Shown: piece by piece, positions 8,799 to 17,526 of the stretch
Layout of the letters: each line of letters starts with the position of its first letter
How positions within the stretch are numbered: position 1 is the first letter of the stretch
Assembly (NCBI RefSeq): GCF_014191725.1
Contig: NZ_JACHWZ010000018.1
Location: 37,928-101,927, forward strand
Source of the DNA: Microbulbifer rhizosphaerae
GTDB taxonomy: Bacteria; Pseudomonadota; Gammaproteobacteria; Pseudomonadales; Cellvibrionaceae
Direction: 5' to 3'
DNA: 64,000 bases
Program-made: the position numbers and the translations under genes
The notes under the pieces: model-generated
What the model was told of the DNA's origin: nothing
Database searches by the model: none
The model's input: the letters and a program-made list of their open reading frames with translations, nothing else

Positions 8799-10373
8799 TC
8801 AGGACTCGCAGGATTGTGCTGTAGGAGCGGCGTCCCTGCCCGCCATCTCCAGGTAGATCACCTCGTAAGTGGCCGGCAGCCCGGCCGGCGTTCGAAACCG
8901 TTCATAGGCCGCCGCCAGACGACGCAACTTCTCCCGGCCCAGCAGGCCGCGCCCGGCATCGCGATTGATATTCCGGGCCCCGATAACTTTCAGTTCGCGC
9001 ATCAGCAACCGGGCACTGTCGAAATAGAGCACCCGCTCCTCGCAGTGCAACCGGCAGTCTCCCGCCGCCCGGCGCCAGTCGTCCTCGGGCAGGAAGCGGT
9101 TGACGTGCACACCGCCATCCACATCCGCCCAGCTCGCCTTCAATTCCCGCAGGGTGCCCGGACCGAGGGTGGCGACCAGACAGCGTCCCCCCGGCGCCAG
9201 TATCCGGCGCAGCTCCGCAAACAACTGCGGCAGGCGGTAGCACCACTGCAGCGCCATGCTGGAAAACACCAGATCGATACTGCCGTCCGCCAGCGGCAGC
9301 TGTTCCGCGTCGGCGGCGATATAGTGATCCGCCGCCGGCCGTTCGCGACGCGCGAACTGCAACATCTCCCCGGCCAAGTCCAGGGCGATGATCTCCGCCC
9401 CCGGAAAACGCCGGCGCAGCAGCCCGCTGCCGTAGCCGGTGCCACTGCCAAGGTCCAGGATACGCCGAGGTGTCGCGTGATCGCCGACCTCACGCAGCAA
9501 CTGGCGGCACACGGCGCGCTGAAGATGGGCCGCGTTGTCGTAATTGTGCGCGGCGCGGCCGAAGGATTTGGCTACCGCGCTTTTGTCGAAGGGCGGAGGA
9601 ATATCGCCGTCCGGGGGAGCGAAACCATTATCCGCCCGCACAAAACCCAGAATTTTCTCCGCCACCCGTTCGGGATTTGAGAGTTGCGGCGCATGGCCAC
9701 TGCCGGGCAGCAGTTCGGCCTGCGTGCCCAGTCCGCCCAGTCCACGCAGACGCGCCGCCGCGTCGGCGGGCACCAGGGCATCGCACTCGCCGAGCAGGTG
9801 CAGCGCCGGTAGGGACAGGCCCCGCAATATTTCCCGGTTGTCCCAGCGGCCCAGGCAGTCCAGCGCTTCCCCCCAGGCGTCGCCAATGGCTTGCGGCGCC
9901 CACTGCTTCAGTTGCCTGATCACCCGGCGCATTTCGCCATCGCCGCGGGCCTGCAGGCCGCAGAATTTTTCCCAGGTTTCCCGGGGCTCGTTTCGCATCG
10001 AGCGACAGAACCGGCGGAAGGCGGCGGGGTCCATACCGGGCCAGCTGTCGCCGGCGACAAAGCGACCGTTGGCGGCGATCGTCAGCAGGGCGCTAATTTT
10101 CTCCTGGCCGGGCAGTGCGGCCAGCCGCGCGGCCAGCATCCCGCCCAGGGAATGGCCGACTAACAAGCAGTTGTGCGGCAGACGCCGATAAAGATTCTGC
10201 AGCAGCGTTTCATCGTCGGGCCAGGACTCGCCCGCCGCATCACCGAAACCCGGCAGGTCCAGGCAGGTGATCGGCAATGCGGTCCTCTCCCGCAGGGCGT
10301 CGAGCAGCGGCTGCCAACCGCGGCTGTCACCGCCCCAGCCGTGCACAAGGATCAGTCGCTCTACCGGTTTCAC
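8799..10373 (-). CDS. bioC: Bifunctional biotin synthesis protein BioH-BioC fusion
   Basis: A 524-residue fusion. Residues about 1-245 are an alpha/beta hydrolase like BioH, with nucleophile S75 in LLVGHSLGGML, an Asp in GECDALVP and a His in GSGHAPQLSNPE. Residues about 265-515 are a SAM methyltransferase like BioC (RILDLGSGTGYGSGLL, FSSMALQWCYRLPQ, LVATLGPGTLREL). BioC methylates malonyl-ACP to start pimeloyl synthesis and BioH removes the methyl ester at the end, so one polypeptide performs the first and last steps. Fused BioHC proteins are known in relatives such as Saccharophagus. Its start overlaps the bioF stop by four bases. The extreme C-terminus (DAAPTAQSCES) is encoded partly by a half REP element. 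Confidence 0.93.
   Translation of the reverse strand: MKPVERLILVHGWGGDSRGWQPLLDALRERTALPITCLDLPGFGDAAGESWPDDETLLQNLYRRLPHNCLLVGHSLGGMLAARLAALPGQEKISALLTIAANGRFVAGDSWPGMDPAAFRRFCRSMRNEPRETWEKFCGLQARGDGEMRRVIRQLKQWAPQAIGDAWGEALDCLGRWDNREILRGLSLPALHLLGECDALVPADAAARLRGLGGLGTQAELLPGSGHAPQLSNPERVAEKILGFVRADNGFAPPDGDIPPPFDKSAVAKSFGRAAHNYDNAAHLQRAVCRQLLREVGDHATPRRILDLGSGTGYGSGLLRRRFPGAEIIALDLAGEMLQFARRERPAADHYIAADAEQLPLADGSIDLVFSSMALQWCYRLPQLFAELRRILAPGGRCLVATLGPGTLRELKASWADVDGGVHVNRFLPEDDWRRAAGDCRLHCEERVLYFDSARLLMRELKVIGARNINRDAGRGLLGREKLRRLAAAYERFRTPAGLPATYEVIYLEMAGRDAAPTAQSCES
8819..8832. repeat. Half REP-like element inside the bioHC coding end
   Basis: CTGTAGGAGCGGCG matches the outer edge of the REP family but has no opposite arm nearby. 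It lies inside the last codons of bioHC and encodes part of the DAAPTA sequence, about 20 bases before the stop. Confidence 0.55.
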
Positions 10374-11554
10374 TCTGCCACCACTACGGAGTCGGCCAGG
10401 GATTCCACCAGTGCCTGCAACAGCGCGTCGATTTCCGCCTCGCTGTGCGCGGCGGAGAGCGTGATACGCAGGCGCGCGGTGCCCGCCGGCACCGTGGGCG
10501 GACGGATGGCCCCCACCAGGAAGCCGCGCTGCTGCAGCCCGGCGGCGAGTGCCATCACCGCTTTCTCTCCGCCGATAATCAGCGGTTGGATGGCGCTACG
10601 GGAATCCGTCAGGGGCAGGTCCAGCGCACCGGCCCGGTCGCGGAAATAGCCGACCAGGTGGGCCAGGTGCTCGCGCCGCTGCGGTTCCCGCTGCATGATT
10701 TCCAGCGCCGCCAGGCAGCCGGCGGCCACCGCGGGGGGCATGCCGGTGGTGTAGATATAGGGGCGCGCGAACTGGGTGAGATAGTCGATCAGCTCCCGCG
10801 AACCGGCGACAAAGGCGCCGGCGTTGCCGGCGGCCTTGCCCAGGGTGCCCATCAGTATCGGCACCTGCTCCGGGGCCAGGCCGGCGGCCGCGGCGCTGCC
10901 GGCGCAGGGAAACCCTTCGCTGCCCATAACGCCGAAACCGTGGGCCTCGTCCACCATCAGCCAGGCGCCGTGCGCGCCACAGAGGCGGGCGATATCCGCC
11001 AGCGGCGCGCAGTCGCCGTCCATGCTGTAGACACCGTCCACCGCCACCAGGATATTGCCGTCCGCGCGGCTCAACTGCCGCTCCAGGGATTCCATATCGC
11101 TGTGGGCAAAGCGCAGGCTGCGCGCACCGCTGAGCTGCGCGCCGTCGATCAACGAGGCGTGGTTGAGTTTGTCCTGGATCACCGTATCACCGCGGCCCAC
11201 CAGCGCACACACCGCGCCGATATTGGCCATATAGCCACTGGAGAACACCAGCGCGGCCTCGCGCCCGGTGAGTTCGGCGATCTTGTCCTGCAATTGTTCG
11301 TGGATCTGCAGGTGTCCGTTGACCAGATGGGAGGCGGTGGCGCCGGCACCCAGCCCGGCGCCCCGCTGCTGCGCGGCGATCACTTGCGGATGGGTGGCCA
11401 GGCCCAGGTAGTCGTTACTGCTGAAGGCGACCAGTTCCCCGCCATCCACCTGCGCCCGCGGCCCGGGCGCGGCGGCCAGGGTTTTCACCTCCCGGTACAA
11501 GCCGAGCTCGCGCCGCCGGGCGAGCCGCTGGTGCAGAGTCTCCCGGAAGGTCAT
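10370..11554 (-). CDS. bioF: 8-amino-7-oxononanoate synthase BioF
   Basis: PLP enzyme of the alpha-oxoamine synthase family, 394 aa. It condenses pimeloyl-ACP (or CoA) with alanine to give 8-amino-7-oxononanoate. Recognisable parts are [13 protein letters not shown] near the N-terminus, [16 protein letters not shown] sequence ([13 protein letters not shown]), [28 protein letters not shown] and the PLP lysine in [14 protein letters not shown]. It overlaps bioB by four bases at its start and bioHC by four bases at its end, so bioB-bioF-bioHC is one translationally coupled operon. There is no bioA in this window. Confidence 0.95.
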   Translation of the reverse strand: MTFRETLHQRLARRRELGLYREVKTLAAAPGPRAQVDGGELVAFSSNDYLGLATHPQVIAAQQRGAGLGAGATASHLVNGHLQIHEQLQDKIAELTGREAALVFSSGYMANIGAVCALVGRGDTVIQDKLNHASLIDGAQLSGARSLRFAHSDMESLERQLSRADGNILVAVDGVYSMDGDCAPLADIARLCGAHGAWLMVDEAHGFGVMGSEGFPCAGSAAAAGLAPEQVPILMGTLGKAAGNAGAFVAGSRELIDYLTQFARPYIYTTGMPPAVAAGCLAALEIMQREPQRREHLAHLVGYFRDRAGALDLPLTDSRSAIQPLIIGGEKAVMALAAGLQQRGFLVGAIRPPTVPAGTARLRITLSAAHSEAEIDALLQALVESLADSVVVAE

Positions 11555-12618
11555 TTCACCGCGTTGTAGAAGTAAGGGTCTTGTTGTTGCTCGGCGATGC
11601 GCCCGGACAACTCCGCTTCCGCCTCCGCCTCATCGGCGTGCTGGTGGTATTCCTCCGGCTGGATACCCAGGCGGTTGAACAGTTGCATATCCCGGTTGGT
11701 TTCCGGGTTGGGCGTGGTAAGCAGCTTCTCGCCGTAGAAAATGGAGTTGGCCCCGGCCAGGAAAGCCAGCGCCTGCATTTCATCGCTCATATGTTCGCGG
11801 CCGGCGGACAGGCGCACGTGGGATTTGGGCATCACAATCCGCGCCACGGCGATGCAGCGGATAAATTCGAAGGGGTCCAGGTCGCGCTCGTCTTCCAGCG
11901 GTGTGCCGGCCACCTTCACCAGCATATTGATCGGCACGGACTCCGGGTGCTCCGGCAGGTTGGCCAGTTGCACCAGCAGCCCGGCGCGGTCCTGCTCGCC
12001 CTCGCCCATGCCGATAATACCGCCGGCGCAGACCTTCATGCCCGCGGTGCGCACGCGGTCCAGGGTTTCCAGCCGGTCCTGGTAAGTGCGTGTGGTGATA
12101 ATCTCGCCGTAGTACTCCGGCGAGGTGTCCAGGTTGTGGTTGTAATAGTCAAGGCCGGCATCCGCCAGTTCCTTCGCCTGTTCGTCGTTGAGCATACCCA
12201 GGGTCATGCAGGTCTCCAGCCCCAGGGCCTTCACCCCGCGCACCATTTCGGTCACATAGGGCATGTCCTTCTTTTTCGGCGAGCGCCAGGCGGCGCCCAT
12301 GCAGAATCGGGTGGCGCCGCCGGCTTTGGCTGCGCGGGCTTCTTCCAGCACCTTTTCCACCTTCATCAGCTTTTCCCGCTCCAGGCCGGTGTCGTAACGG
12401 GCGCTCTGTGGGCAGTAGGCGCAGTCCTCCGGACAGGCGCCGGTCTTGATGGAGCAGAGGGTGCTCACCTGTACCCGGTTGGCATCGAAGTGTGTCCGAT
12501 GCACCTGCTGGGCGGTGAACAGCAGATCGTTGAACGGCATGGCGAACAGGTCCAGTACCTGCTGGCGGGTCCAATCGTGGCGTATGGCGGCGGTGGGCAT
12601 TTGCCGGTTGGCGGTCAC
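11551..12618 (-). CDS. bioB: Biotin synthase BioB
   Basis: Radical SAM enzyme that inserts sulfur into dethiobiotin, 355 aa from the chosen start. The 4Fe-4S/SAM motif is [14 protein letters not shown], and the second cluster region includes [14 protein letters not shown] and [13 protein letters not shown]. The start is a GTG at 12618, because GGGGAGA precedes it by about nine bases. The next ATG (12600) has no ribosome site, and upstream extension runs into the REP element at 12650. It is first in the bioB-bioF-bioHC operon, with a BirA-like operator upstream at 12742-12774. Confidence 0.95.
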   Translation of the reverse strand: MTANRQMPTAAIRHDWTRQQVLDLFAMPFNDLLFTAQQVHRTHFDANRVQVSTLCSIKTGACPEDCAYCPQSARYDTGLEREKLMKVEKVLEEARAAKAGGATRFCMGAAWRSPKKKDMPYVTEMVRGVKALGLETCMTLGMLNDEQAKELADAGLDYYNHNLDTSPEYYGEIITTRTYQDRLETLDRVRTAGMKVCAGGIIGMGEGEQDRAGLLVQLANLPEHPESVPINMLVKVAGTPLEDERDLDPFEFIRCIAVARIVMPKSHVRLSAGREHMSDEMQALAFLAGANSIFYGEKLLTTPNPETNRDMQLFNRLGIQPEEYHQHADEAEAEAELSGRIAEQQQDPYFYNAVK

Positions 12619-12649
12619 GGGCGTAGTCTCCCCGGTTATTGTTTTGACT

Positions 12650-12699
12650 GTAGGAGCGGCGGGGCGGCCAGCGGCGGATGGCCGCCCCGCCGCTCCTAC
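12650..12699. repeat. REP-like palindrome, copy 3 (in bioB leader)
   Basis: GTAGGAGCGGCGGGGCGGCCA and its complement flank an eight-base loop; the arms are about 21 bases and pair perfectly. It lies between the BirA-like operator and the bioB start, so it would be transcribed as a strong hairpin in the bioB leader if the promoter is at the operator. Confidence 0.85.
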
Positions 12700-12741
12700 A
12701 GGGTGCATTTAAAAGTCGCCAGTGTAGCGGTGGACCAACCT

Positions 12742-12774
12742 CTGTCAACCAAAGTGACCATCAATGGTTTACAA
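12742..12774. promoter_or_regulatory. BirA (biotin repressor) operator
   Basis: CTGTCAACC, 15 bases, GGTTTACAA. The right half is identical to the gammaproteobacterial BirA half-site and the left half matches seven of nine positions of TTGTAAACC; the spacing is within the known range. It lies upstream of bioB and overlaps the first four codons of the divergent comF gene (ATG at 12764). Confidence 0.75.
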
Positions 12775-13453
12775 ATACCTGTCCCACCTGTTATCCCGCG
12801 GGCTGGCCCGTTGCGTGCTGTGCGCCGCCGGCCCGGCGGAGCCCGACGGAGTCTGCGAGCCCTGCCGCGGGGAACTGCCCTACCTGCACAGTGCCTGCCA
12901 CCGCTGCGCCCTGCCCCTCCCTCAGCCCGCCGGCGCATGCGCCAACTGCCTGCAGCAGCCGCCGCCCTTTGCCTCCGCCCGAGCCGCCTGGCACTACGCC
13001 TTTCCCGTGGGTCAGTTGATCCAGCGCTTCAAATACCACCGGGATCTCGCCGCCGGGCACAGCCTGGCGCTGTTGGCCGCGGACCATATCCGCCCAAATG
13101 AGAGGCCCGACCTGCTGGTGCCGATTCCCCTGCACTGGCGCCGCTACCTGACCCGCGGCTACAACCAGGCCCAACTGCTCGCCAGCGAGTTCGGCCGCCA
13201 GTGGAATATCCCGGTAAAACCGCGGCTGCTGCACAAGCACACCGCTACGGGCACCCAGCAGCAGCTCAAACGCGGTCAGAGACTGCGCAACCTGCGCGAC
13301 AGTTTCCGTGTGCGGGGAACGCCGGTCGGCCTGCATATCGGTCTGGTGGACGATGTGATTACCACTGGCGCCACGCTGGAGGCCGCGGCCCGCTGCCTGC
13401 TGGAAGTGGGGGCTGCAAGGGTCAGCACCTTCGCCCTGGCCAGAACCCCCTGA
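12764..13453 (+). CDS. comF: ComF-family phosphoribosyltransferase-like protein
   Basis: A 229-residue ComF/GntX-type protein. An N-terminal double zinc ribbon is visible as Cys pairs (CVLCAAG, CEPC, CHRCALP, CANCLQQ). A phosphoribosyltransferase fold follows with LLVPIPLHWRRYLTRGYNQAQLLA and the PRPP-type loop LVDDVITTGATL. ComF proteins take part in uptake of single-stranded DNA in naturally competent bacteria; in others the role is unclear. Being next to bioB is common in Gammaproteobacteria. The start ATG lies inside the right half of the BirA-like operator, so biotin repression could also affect this gene. Confidence 0.9.
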   Translation: MVYKYLSHLLSRGLARCVLCAAGPAEPDGVCEPCRGELPYLHSACHRCALPLPQPAGACANCLQQPPPFASARAAWHYAFPVGQLIQRFKYHRDLAAGHSLALLAADHIRPNERPDLLVPIPLHWRRYLTRGYNQAQLLASEFGRQWNIPVKPRLLHKHTATGTQQQLKRGQRLRNLRDSFRVRGTPVGLHIGLVDDVITTGATLEAAARCLLEVGAARVSTFALARTP

Positions 13454-13662
13454 GCCCCGTCCCATCTATACGTTGACCGGTGGCCCTATTCCGCAGGGAG
13501 AGAAATTGGATGCCATAGGCGCCCGGAAGAAACAGCCCGGTTACAATAGCCGTCTTTTGCCAAACCGGTACCTACGTATCAACCGGGCGGGCGCTGCTAG
13601 TGTTTAAAAACATAGTCGCTCGCGCGCAGCCAGTAGGATGCGGGCGGGCCGAGGGTTCAGCG

Positions 13663-14808
13663 ATGAGTGAAAACAAGTTGCCGCGTAGCGTGGTGGTCAG
13701 CGGTACCGGCCTTTGGACGCCGCCGGAATCGATCAGTAACGAGGAACTGGTAGCCGCTTACAACGCCTACGCGGAAAAGTACAACCGCGAGCACGCGGCG
13801 GAAATCGAGGCCGGCACCCTGGCCGCCAAGCCGCCCTCCTCGGCGGAATTTATCGAGAAGGCCTCCGGCATCGAGAGCCGCTATGTGGTGAGTCGCGAGG
13901 GCATCCTCGATCCGGAGCGCATGCGCCCCTATCTGCCGGAGCGCAGCGACGACGAACTCTGCCTGCAGGCGGAAATGGGCGTTGCCGCCGCGCGCATGGC
14001 GCTGGACAAAGCCGGCAAAAAACCTGAAGACATCGATGCGGTGATCGTCGGCGCCTCCTACCTGCAGCGGGCCTACCCGGCCATCGCCATCGAGATCCAG
14101 AGCGCCCTGGGTATCGACGGCTTCGCCTTCGATATGGAGGTGGCCTGCTCCTCCGCCACCTTTTCCCTGCAACGCGCGGTGGATGCCATCTGCTCGGGTT
14201 CCGCGCGCGCAGTGCTGGTAATCAACCCGGAGCTAACCTCTCCGCAGTTGGATTTCACCGATCGCGACAGCCACTTTATTTTCGGCGATGTCGCGGTGGC
14301 CAGCGTGGTGGAACGGCGCGGGACCTGCGCTACGGACTCCGCCTGGGAAATCCTCAGTACCAGGGCCAAAACCGTCTACTCGAACAATATCCGTTCCAAT
14401 TTCGGCTACACCGCCCGCGCTGCCGATGTGGACCCCTTCGGCCCCGACAAGCTGTTCCACCAGAACGGGCGCAAGGTATTCAAGGAGGTCTGCCCCATGG
14501 CCGCCGCGCATATCGAGGAGCATCTGCGCGGGGCGGGCAGCAAGCCGGAAACAATCCGGCGCTACTGGCTGCACCAGGCCAATATCAATATGAACAACCT
14601 GATCGCGAAAAAACTGATGGGCGATAACGCCAGCGCCGAACGCGCGCCCATAGTACTGGACCGTTACGCCAATACTGGCAGCGCCGGTTCACTGATCGCA
14701 TTTCATCTTTACAGCGAGGATCTGGAGATGGGAGATCGCGGGGTAATCTGTTCCTTCGGCGCGGGCTATTCGATCGGCAGCCTAGTGGTGGAAAAGATCA
14801 CTCTTTAA
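13663..14808 (+). CDS. Beta-ketoacyl-ACP synthase III family protein (PA3286-like)
   Basis: Condensing enzyme of 381 aa with the FabH catalytic triad: Cys near residue 162 (EVACSSATFS), His near 304 (YWLHQANINMN) and Asn near 337 (YANTGSAGSL). It carries a long insertion near the N-terminus (residues about 25-50), as in the Pseudomonas PA3286 type. That enzyme condenses medium-chain acyl-CoA with malonyl-ACP and feeds beta-oxidation products back into fatty-acid synthesis. The match to that subgroup rests on overall look and is less sure than the family. The start at 13663 has GAGGG about eight bases upstream. Its last 11 bases overlap the end of the convergent DUF1203 gene. Confidence 0.88.
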   Translation: MSENKLPRSVVVSGTGLWTPPESISNEELVAAYNAYAEKYNREHAAEIEAGTLAAKPPSSAEFIEKASGIESRYVVSREGILDPERMRPYLPERSDDELCLQAEMGVAAARMALDKAGKKPEDIDAVIVGASYLQRAYPAIAIEIQSALGIDGFAFDMEVACSSATFSLQRAVDAICSGSARAVLVINPELTSPQLDFTDRDSHFIFGDVAVASVVERRGTCATDSAWEILSTRAKTVYSNNIRSNFGYTARAADVDPFGPDKLFHQNGRKVFKEVCPMAAAHIEEHLRGAGSKPETIRRYWLHQANINMNNLIAKKLMGDNASAERAPIVLDRYANTGSAGSLIAFHLYSEDLEMGDRGVICSFGAGYSIGSLVVEKITL

Positions 14809-15334
14809 CAAAAGTCTTTCTCTGGGCCGTGGTTTCCTTCGGCCCCGGGACGCGATCGAAACGCAGTGCATAGCAGCCATAGGCGGCAAAGCGCAGCAAG
14901 ACAAACTCGGTTTCACTGCGCGCAAAAAACGTAACCAGCTCGGTCTCTATCTGTTCCGGCAGCACTAATCTTGCCGCCACGATACTCTCCTCTGCGCAGT
15001 AGGCGCGCAATGCCACTGGTGTATTGGCTTTCAGGTAGTCACCCGCCTCACCTGACAGCAGCGGCAAATTTTTTTTTGCATTTTGATTTTCTTCGGACTG
15101 CGCCAATACGAAGACAGGACCGTACTCCCGATAAGGACCCGGCCGTCGGAAGGGGCAATAGCTCGCCAGGACAATCCGCTCCCCGGACCGCGCGCGTCGC
15201 AGCACATCGCGGCAGGGTTCGCCGCCATCGGCGACCCTGTATCTCACGGGCTGGTTTTGATCGTCCAGGCCGGTCTGCCTGACTTTAGACAAAAACTCTT
15301 CACGAATCGGTGTTACGATAAACGGCATAGCCAT
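14798..15334 (-). CDS. DUF1203-family protein
   Basis: A 178-residue soluble protein. It has the features of DUF1203: CRDVLRRARSGERIVLASYCPF, then PYREYGPVFVL, and a late YGCYALRF. The family is widespread and has no known function. The ATG at 15334 has GGAG seven bases upstream. It runs tail to tail with the KASIII gene, overlapping it by 11 bases. Confidence 0.75.
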   Translation of the reverse strand: MAMPFIVTPIREEFLSKVRQTGLDDQNQPVRYRVADGGEPCRDVLRRARSGERIVLASYCPFRRPGPYREYGPVFVLAQSEENQNAKKNLPLLSGEAGDYLKANTPVALRAYCAEESIVAARLVLPEQIETELVTFFARSETEFVLLRFAAYGCYALRFDRVPGPKETTAQRKTFVKE

Positions 15335-15463
15335 CGTTATACTCCAGAGTAGCGAGCAGAGCGGCCAGCCTAGCGAATGCCGGCAGTTTCAGCTGGCCGC
15401 TTCCGGAAACGGCATTCGCAATCCAAACGATTTCTTCCACACCAATAAAAAGAGGACAGCACC

Positions 15464-15850
15464 GTGAAGAAACTGTTGTTGATGACACTAGCCCTGCCAC
15501 TCGCGGCAACCGCCGCCGATCCCCTGTCCACCAGTTGCACTCATGGTGGCGATGTGCGCACCATCGAGGTGGTCTACCCCCAGGGGGCCGAACTGCCCTG
15601 TGAGGTGCACTACACCAAGGACGGGGAGACCCAGACCCTGTGGAGCGCGAGCAACCAGGCCGGCTTCTGCGAGAGCAAGGCGGAGGAGTTTATCGCCAGC
15701 CAGCAGAGCTGGGGCTGGCAGTGCGACAGCGCCACGGACGCGTCGCAGGAGGCGGCAGCCGCAGTGGAACCGGCGCCCGCTGCCGAAAGCGATGATTTGA
15801 AGACCGCTGCGAACGCGGAGGAAAGCCCGGCAGAAGTCCAGACCGACTGA
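15464..15850 (+). CDS. Small periplasmic hypothetical protein
   Basis: A 128-residue exported protein: signal peptide MKKLLLMTLALPLAATAA, then a compact domain with four cysteines (STSCTHGG, LPCEVHY, GFCESKA, WQCDSA) that could form two disulfides. The C-terminal tail is low-complexity and rich in Ala, Glu and Asp. The core (RTIEVVYP, LPCEVHYTKDGETQTLWSA) resembles small conserved periplasmic proteins of marine Gammaproteobacteria, without a known role. It has its own promoter region and is convergent with the padR gene. Confidence 0.75.
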   Translation: MKKLLLMTLALPLAATAADPLSTSCTHGGDVRTIEVVYPQGAELPCEVHYTKDGETQTLWSASNQAGFCESKAEEFIASQQSWGWQCDSATDASQEAAAAVEPAPAAESDDLKTAANAEESPAEVQTD

Positions 15851-15862
15851 TATTTCCGGCAG

Positions 15863-15888
15863 GCTCCAGCGCCTCGCGGGGCTGGAGC
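15863..15888. terminator. Hairpin between convergent genes
   Basis: GCTCCAGC and GCTGGAGC are perfect 8-base arms around a 10-base loop, located between two convergent genes. There is no clear T run on either strand, so function as a terminator is only likely. Confidence 0.4.
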
Positions 15889-15907
15889 ACTGCGCTCCCG
15901 GAGCGGG

Positions 15908-16438
15908 CTATTCCAGCTCTTCCAACAGTCGCTCCCCCCACACCAGCCAGGCCTTTTCCGTCTCGATACCCAGCAGCAGGGTCTGGTGCGCAAGCCAGAA
16001 ACGTTTCTGCAGCTGCGGATCGCTCTGCTTTACCCTTTCATTCTGCTCCAGGTAACCCTGCAACAGTTCGCGGTGCTCGTCCAAATGGCGCCGCACTGCA
16101 TCCCTCGCCTGCCCGCGGGTCAGGTGGTGGCCGGCAAACAATTGCAGCAGAAACGGCTCGCGGATTTTCTGTGCGGGCGCGGGCCGTTGCACCCACTCCC
16201 GCAGTGCGCTCCCGCCGCTTTCGGTCAGGCGGTAGATCTTCTTGTCCGGCTTGCCCTCCTGGGCCTGCTCGGTGCAATCCAGCAGCCCCTCGGCATGCAG
16301 CTTGTGCAACTCCCGGTACATCTGCTGATGACTGGCGCTCCAGAAGTGGGAGATGCTGCGCTCAAAGCGGCGTTTGAGGTCATAGCCGCTGCCGGGCTCG
16401 ATATCCAGCAGGGTGAGGACAGCGTAGCGCAGGGACAT
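15908..16438 (-). CDS. PadR-family transcriptional regulator
   Basis: A 176-residue regulator with the PadR winged-helix domain at the N-terminus (MSLRYAVLTLLDIEPGSGYDLKRRFE ... SHQQMYRELHKLHAEGLLD ... KKIYRLTESGG) and the C-terminal helical Vir-type dimerisation part. Regulators of this type usually repress a neighbouring gene and respond to small molecules. A short palindrome ATGAATTTCAT lies at 16457-16467, just upstream of its start, and could be an autoregulatory site. The divergent neighbour is the racemase-family gene at 16605, a possible target. Confidence 0.88.
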   Translation of the reverse strand: MSLRYAVLTLLDIEPGSGYDLKRRFERSISHFWSASHQQMYRELHKLHAEGLLDCTEQAQEGKPDKKIYRLTESGGSALREWVQRPAPAQKIREPFLLQLFAGHHLTRGQARDAVRRHLDEHRELLQGYLEQNERVKQSDPQLQKRFWLAHQTLLLGIETEKAWLVWGERLLEELE

Positions 16439-16604
16439 ACAGGCTCCAGACAGGCAATGAATTTCATACTGGCCGGAATGGTAACCCCTCGCAACGGGAG
16501 ATGGGCACCCCGGCACCCTCGGGCCGCCCACGGGATTTATCTCGACTGGTTGCGCCGCTTGTGGATAAATAGCCCCCCAATTGAGTTGATCAGAGGAAAC
16601 CACG

Positions 16605-17297
16605 GTGCTCAGCAACGCGATCGAAAACAGCGGCATGACCATCGGCGTGGTCGCCGGCACCGCTATCGACACCCGCTTCGGCCTGGAATTCCTGGCCGCG
16701 CGCGACCTGCGCGGCATCGGCCTGTCCCTGTCTGCCTCACCCCAGGCGCAAACCCAATTGCAGGCACTGGGGCGGAATGCCCTGACCCAGCAGTTGATCC
16801 AGGCGATTGCCCGGCTGCACGAGGCCGGCGCCCAGGCGGTGATGATCTACTGCAACTCCCTCTCCGGCGCGGTGGATATGGCCGCGGTGGTCGCGAACTC
16901 GCCGGTGGAGGTGGTATCGCCGCTGGAAGTGTACGCGGAGCTGACCCGGCGCTATCGCAACTTCGGCCTGCTGGCGGCGAACTGCCAGAGCTGCGCCAAT
17001 ATCGAACGGGAGATCCTCGCACGCAACAGCACGGCCAAGGTGATCGGTATCGGCAACCTGCAGATCGTCGAGGATATCGAGGACGGGGTAACTCCGGAGA
17101 TGATCGTACAGCAGCACGCACTGGACGACCTTGCCGCGGCGCTGGTGAAGAGCGGCGTGCAGATACTGATTCTCGGTTGCACCCACTTCGATTATTTCTA
17201 CCGGGAGCTGCTGGCCCACTGCGACGGCATCCGCCTGTTCCTGCCCTCGGAGCGCATGCTCGAGTTGCTGCGCGAGCGGCTCCCCCGAGCCGCCTGA
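16605..17297 (+). CDS. Aspartate/glutamate racemase family protein
   Basis: A 230-residue Asp/Glu racemase-superfamily protein. Both expected active-site cysteines are present: MIYCNSLSGAVD in the first half and LILGCTHFDYFY in the second half. It starts with GTG at 16605 behind AGAGGAA, six bases away; the first in-frame ATG (MTIGVVAG) is 30 bases later. It is not clearly MurI, since the flanking residues differ from glutamate racemase, so the substrate is left open. It is divergent from the PadR regulator gene. Confidence 0.8.
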   Translation: MLSNAIENSGMTIGVVAGTAIDTRFGLEFLAARDLRGIGLSLSASPQAQTQLQALGRNALTQQLIQAIARLHEAGAQAVMIYCNSLSGAVDMAAVVANSPVEVVSPLEVYAELTRRYRNFGLLAANCQSCANIEREILARNSTAKVIGIGNLQIVEDIEDGVTPEMIVQQHALDDLAAALVKSGVQILILGCTHFDYFYRELLAHCDGIRLFLPSERMLELLRERLPRAA

Positions 17298-17526
17298 CTA
17301 TCCTATCAATCCCGTAATCCAAGCCCGTTGAAGTAAACTATTGAAGCACCACGCCAATAGTTAGTACTTACGTACCGCAAAAACCCGATTTCGAGTGCAA
17401 ATTCAGCTTGAGTGCACCGGCTGTTTGCAGTATCAAAACAACCCACGACTGGAAGGGGATTAGCGACAAATACACAGTTCTCGGGTTCTGGAATTCAACC
17501 CGCATAGACAACAAGTGGTTACAAGG

